A stretch of 64,000 bases of DNA, taken from contig NZ_JAGIAV010000006.1 in assembly GCF_017744675.1 (NCBI RefSeq), positions 1-64,000 on the forward strand. Reading direction: 5' to 3'. The notes beneath the pieces were generated by a model that worked only from the letters and a program-made list of their open reading frames with translations, had not been told where the DNA came from and did no database searches. The position numbers and the translations under genes are program-made. Positions 61,810-64,000 of the stretch are shown piece after piece. How positions within the stretch are numbered: the stretch's first letter is position 1; the number at the start of each line of letters is the position of its first letter. The DNA is from Flavobacterium sp. Lineage in GTDB: Bacteria > Bacteroidota > Bacteroidia > Flavobacteriales > Flavobacteriaceae.

Positions 61810-64000
61810 ATGAATAGTAAAAATACAAAAAGCGTCCTGCATCAAATGTGGACTGCTAAGGCAGCGGTATTGATGATATTTATGCTTTTTCTTACTGCCA
61901 ATTCTTTCGCGCAGACGAAAAAGATATCAGGAACTGTTTATGACAATACAGGGAATGTATTGCCAGGAGCTTCTATCATTGAAGTAGGAACTAAAAACGG
62001 AACTACAACAGATTTTGATGGTAAATTTAGCCTTCAGGTAGCCGTAGGAAGTGCGATCGAAGTTTCGTTTATCGGATCGACAACACAAAAAGTTCAGATT
62101 ACAGCAAATACTTCTAATTATGAAGTGCGCTTGCAAAATGACGGATATACATTGGCAGAAGTTCAGGTAGTTTCTGTAGGTTACGGAAAAGTGAAAAAAT
62201 CAGATTTGACTGGAGCTATTTCTACCGTTGGAGCAGATGATTTAGTAAAAGGAACTATTGGTTCTACAGAGCAGGTTTTGCAAGGAAAAGTGGCAGGATT
62301 GAATATTATTCGCCCTTCTGGAGATCCAGCAGCGGGTTCTACAATCCGTCTTCGTGGAGGAACTTCTTTAACAGCAAGCAACAGTCCGCTAATTGTGGTC
62401 GATGGTATTGCAGGAGTTGATATTAACGTAGTGCAGCCTTCAGACATTAAGTCGGTTGACGTTCTTAAAGATGCTTCGGCGACAGCAATTTATGGTTCTC
62501 GTGGAGCAAATGGGGTAATTATGATTACTACAAAATCTGGAACAAAAGGAGTTTCTGTTGTGTATAACGGACAAACAGGTGTTGGCTTTGTGAATGATAA
62601 TTTGGATCTTCTTTCAGCAAATCAGTGGAGAGGATATGTTCGTCAAAATCAAATTGCAGATGCGGTAGATTATGGAGCAAATACCAATTGGCAGAAAGCA
62701 ATTGAACAAACTGCTATTTCTCAATCGCATACTTTAAGCATTAATTCTGGTAAAGCAGACAGCGGTTTTAGAACTTCGCTTTCTTACCTAAACAATCAAG
62801 GTGTAATAAAAAGATCTGGTTTGGAGAGATTAAGCGGAAATGTTAGTGCTTACCAATTTCTTGGAGATAACAAAGAAGTGAAATTTGATATGGGATTATT
62901 TGCAAATATTGACAAATGGCACCCAATTGATTACAGAATTTTTGAAAGAGCTTATAACTTAAATCCAACGATTCCGGTTTACGATGCCAACGGAAATTTT
63001 AGTGTGGTAACAGGAAATATTTACGAAAATCCAGTTGAGATTTTAACCAACAGAACTGTTGATAACGAAAGACACAGACTTTTAGGTTACTTTAAAACGG
63101 ATGTAAAATTCTTGAATGACTTTACTGCGACAGCCAATATTTCGTTGGAGCATAATGCTGTAAAAGGAGGTACTTACAAACCATCTTATGCCGTTATGGA
63201 AGGGCAGACTGAAGGCGGATTTGCACAAAGAACGTATGCAGAATATACCAATGCACAAGGCGAGCTATATGTAAATTACAGCAAAGTAATTGACAAGCAT
63301 AACATTAGTGCTTTGGCTGGATATTCTTACCTTGAAAATATCTACCAAGGTTTTGGAGCGCAAAGAGGAGGTTTCGTAACAGATGCTTTCAGTTATAATA
63401 ATTTAGGAGCTGGTTACAACTATCGCTTAAACGATGTGTATTCATACAAAGGAAAATCAAATTTAGTGTCTTTTTATGCTCGTGCTAACTATGGTTACGA
63501 TGGTAAATATTTATTGACTGCAACAGTAAGACGTGACGGATCAAGCCGTTTTGGAGAAAATAATAAATGGGGAACTTTCCCTTCGGCTTCAGCAGCTTGG
63601 AGAATTTCTAACGAAGAATTTATGCAATCTTCAAAAGGTTGGTTAGACAATTTGAAATTGAGAGTTGGTTACGGAGTTACTGGAAATCAAGATGGAATTG
63701 GAGAGTATAAATCGCTTTCTATTTTAGGAGTTGGAAGCGACAGTTATTATGATCCAATTACAAAAACGTGGAGTTTGGCTTATTCTCCAAAACAAAATCC
63801 GAATCCTGATTTGAAATGGGAATCTACAGAGCAAGTTAACGTTGGTTTCGATTTCGGACTTTTCAATAGAATTACAGGATCTTTTGAGTGGTATTCTAAA
63901 ACAACAAAAGATTTATTATACACTTATGAAGTGCCTCAGCCTCCATATTTAGTAGGAACAATGTTGGCAAACGTTGGTGAAATGTCAAACAAAGGAGTAG
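61810..64000 (+). CDS. SusC-type TonB-dependent transporter, truncated by window end
   Basis: ATG at 61810; open to the end (730 codons). Signal peptide about 1-35 (TANSFAQ), carboxypeptidase-regulatory-like domain (ISGTVYDNTGNVLPGASI), SVGYGKVKKSDLTGAI, and plug with DVLKDASATAIYGSRGANGVIMI, followed by barrel strands. A clear SusC paralog of the gene at 23236 but with different barrel sequence. The partner SusD would lie beyond the window. Confidence 0.95.
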   Translation, partial: MNSKNTKSVLHQMWTAKAAVLMIFMLFLTANSFAQTKKISGTVYDNTGNVLPGASIIEVGTKNGTTTDFDGKFSLQVAVGSAIEVSFIGSTTQKVQITANTSNYEVRLQNDGYTLAEVQVVSVGYGKVKKSDLTGAISTVGADDLVKGTIGSTEQVLQGKVAGLNIIRPSGDPAAGSTIRLRGGTSLTASNSPLIVVDGIAGVDINVVQPSDIKSVDVLKDASATAIYGSRGANGVIMITTKSGTKGVSVVYNGQTGVGFVNDNLDLLSANQWRGYVRQNQIADAVDYGANTNWQKAIEQTAISQSHTLSINSGKADSGFRTSLSYLNNQGVIKRSGLERLSGNVSAYQFLGDNKEVKFDMGLFANIDKWHPIDYRIFERAYNLNPTIPVYDANGNFSVVTGNIYENPVEILTNRTVDNERHRLLGYFKTDVKFLNDFTATANISLEHNAVKGGTYKPSYAVMEGQTEGGFAQRTYAEYTNAQGELYVNYSKVIDKHNISALAGYSYLENIYQGFGAQRGGFVTDAFSYNNLGAGYNYRLNDVYSYKGKSNLVSFYARANYGYDGKYLLTATVRRDGSSRFGENNKWGTFPSASAAWRISNEEFMQSSKGWLDNLKLRVGYGVTGNQDGIGEYKSLSILGVGSDSYYDPITKTWSLAYSPKQNPNPDLKWESTEQVNVGFDFGLFNRITGSFEWYSKTTKDLLYTYEVPQPPYLVGTMLANVGEMSNKGV

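Overview
The window is a piece of a Bacteroidota chromosome, most likely Flavobacterium. It is AT-rich. Promoters carry the Bacteroidota -7 box TAnnTTTG and genes lack strong Shine-Dalgarno sequences. There are SusC/SusD pairs, a hybrid two-component regulator, a type IX secretion tail, and the palindromic intergenic repeats common in that genus. All assignments come from reading motifs; no database search was run.

Bases 1-15671, nonribosomal peptide cluster. The window opens inside an NRPS ending A-T-TE. After a terminator come a CmlA-like diiron oxygenase, a TonB-receptor-like outer-membrane barrel, a type II thioesterase, a SyrD/PvdE-type peptide exporter, a C-A-T-C NRPS whose A-domain code reads as glycine, an Sfp-type phosphopantetheinyl transferase in frame just after the NRPS stop, and a secreted alpha/beta hydrolase with four membrane helices. 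Bases 15672-17078 are gene-poor and hold one DUF3592 membrane protein.

Bases 17079-45676, a glycosaminoglycan (chondroitin/dermatan sulfate or hyaluronan) utilization locus. A 1349-residue hybrid two-component regulator faces two sulfatases, a SusC/SusD pair, a GH88 unsaturated glucuronyl hydrolase, a beta-helix protein, a KduD-like dehydrogenase, a DUF4861 protein, GH43, a periplasmic PL8 lyase of chondroitinase AC type, GH35, and a 1711-residue secreted PL8 lyase of chondroitinase ABC type. Three promoters in this locus (first sulfatase, susC, large lyase) share two 20-bp direct repeats at exactly 21-bp spacing, followed 39-40 bp later by a TAnnTTTG box. This is a strong candidate for the regulator's operator and the best new signal in the window.

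Bases 45774-57602, housekeeping: tRNA-Tyr, a TlpA/ResA-like gene broken by an in-frame TGA, a DnaJ-KTSC protein, several small genes, a VWA/AAA ATPase pair, an EamA transporter, glutamate dehydrogenase behind a long leader (two Cys-containing mini-ORFs around a terminator), and a fatty acid hydroxylase family protein. Mosaic palindromic repeats fill several gaps.

Bases 58088-64000, start of a second Sus-like locus: a TPR-membrane-HTH regulator of SusR/DUF6377 type facing a DUF5004-like lipoprotein, a secreted protein, and a SusC-type transporter cut off by the window end.
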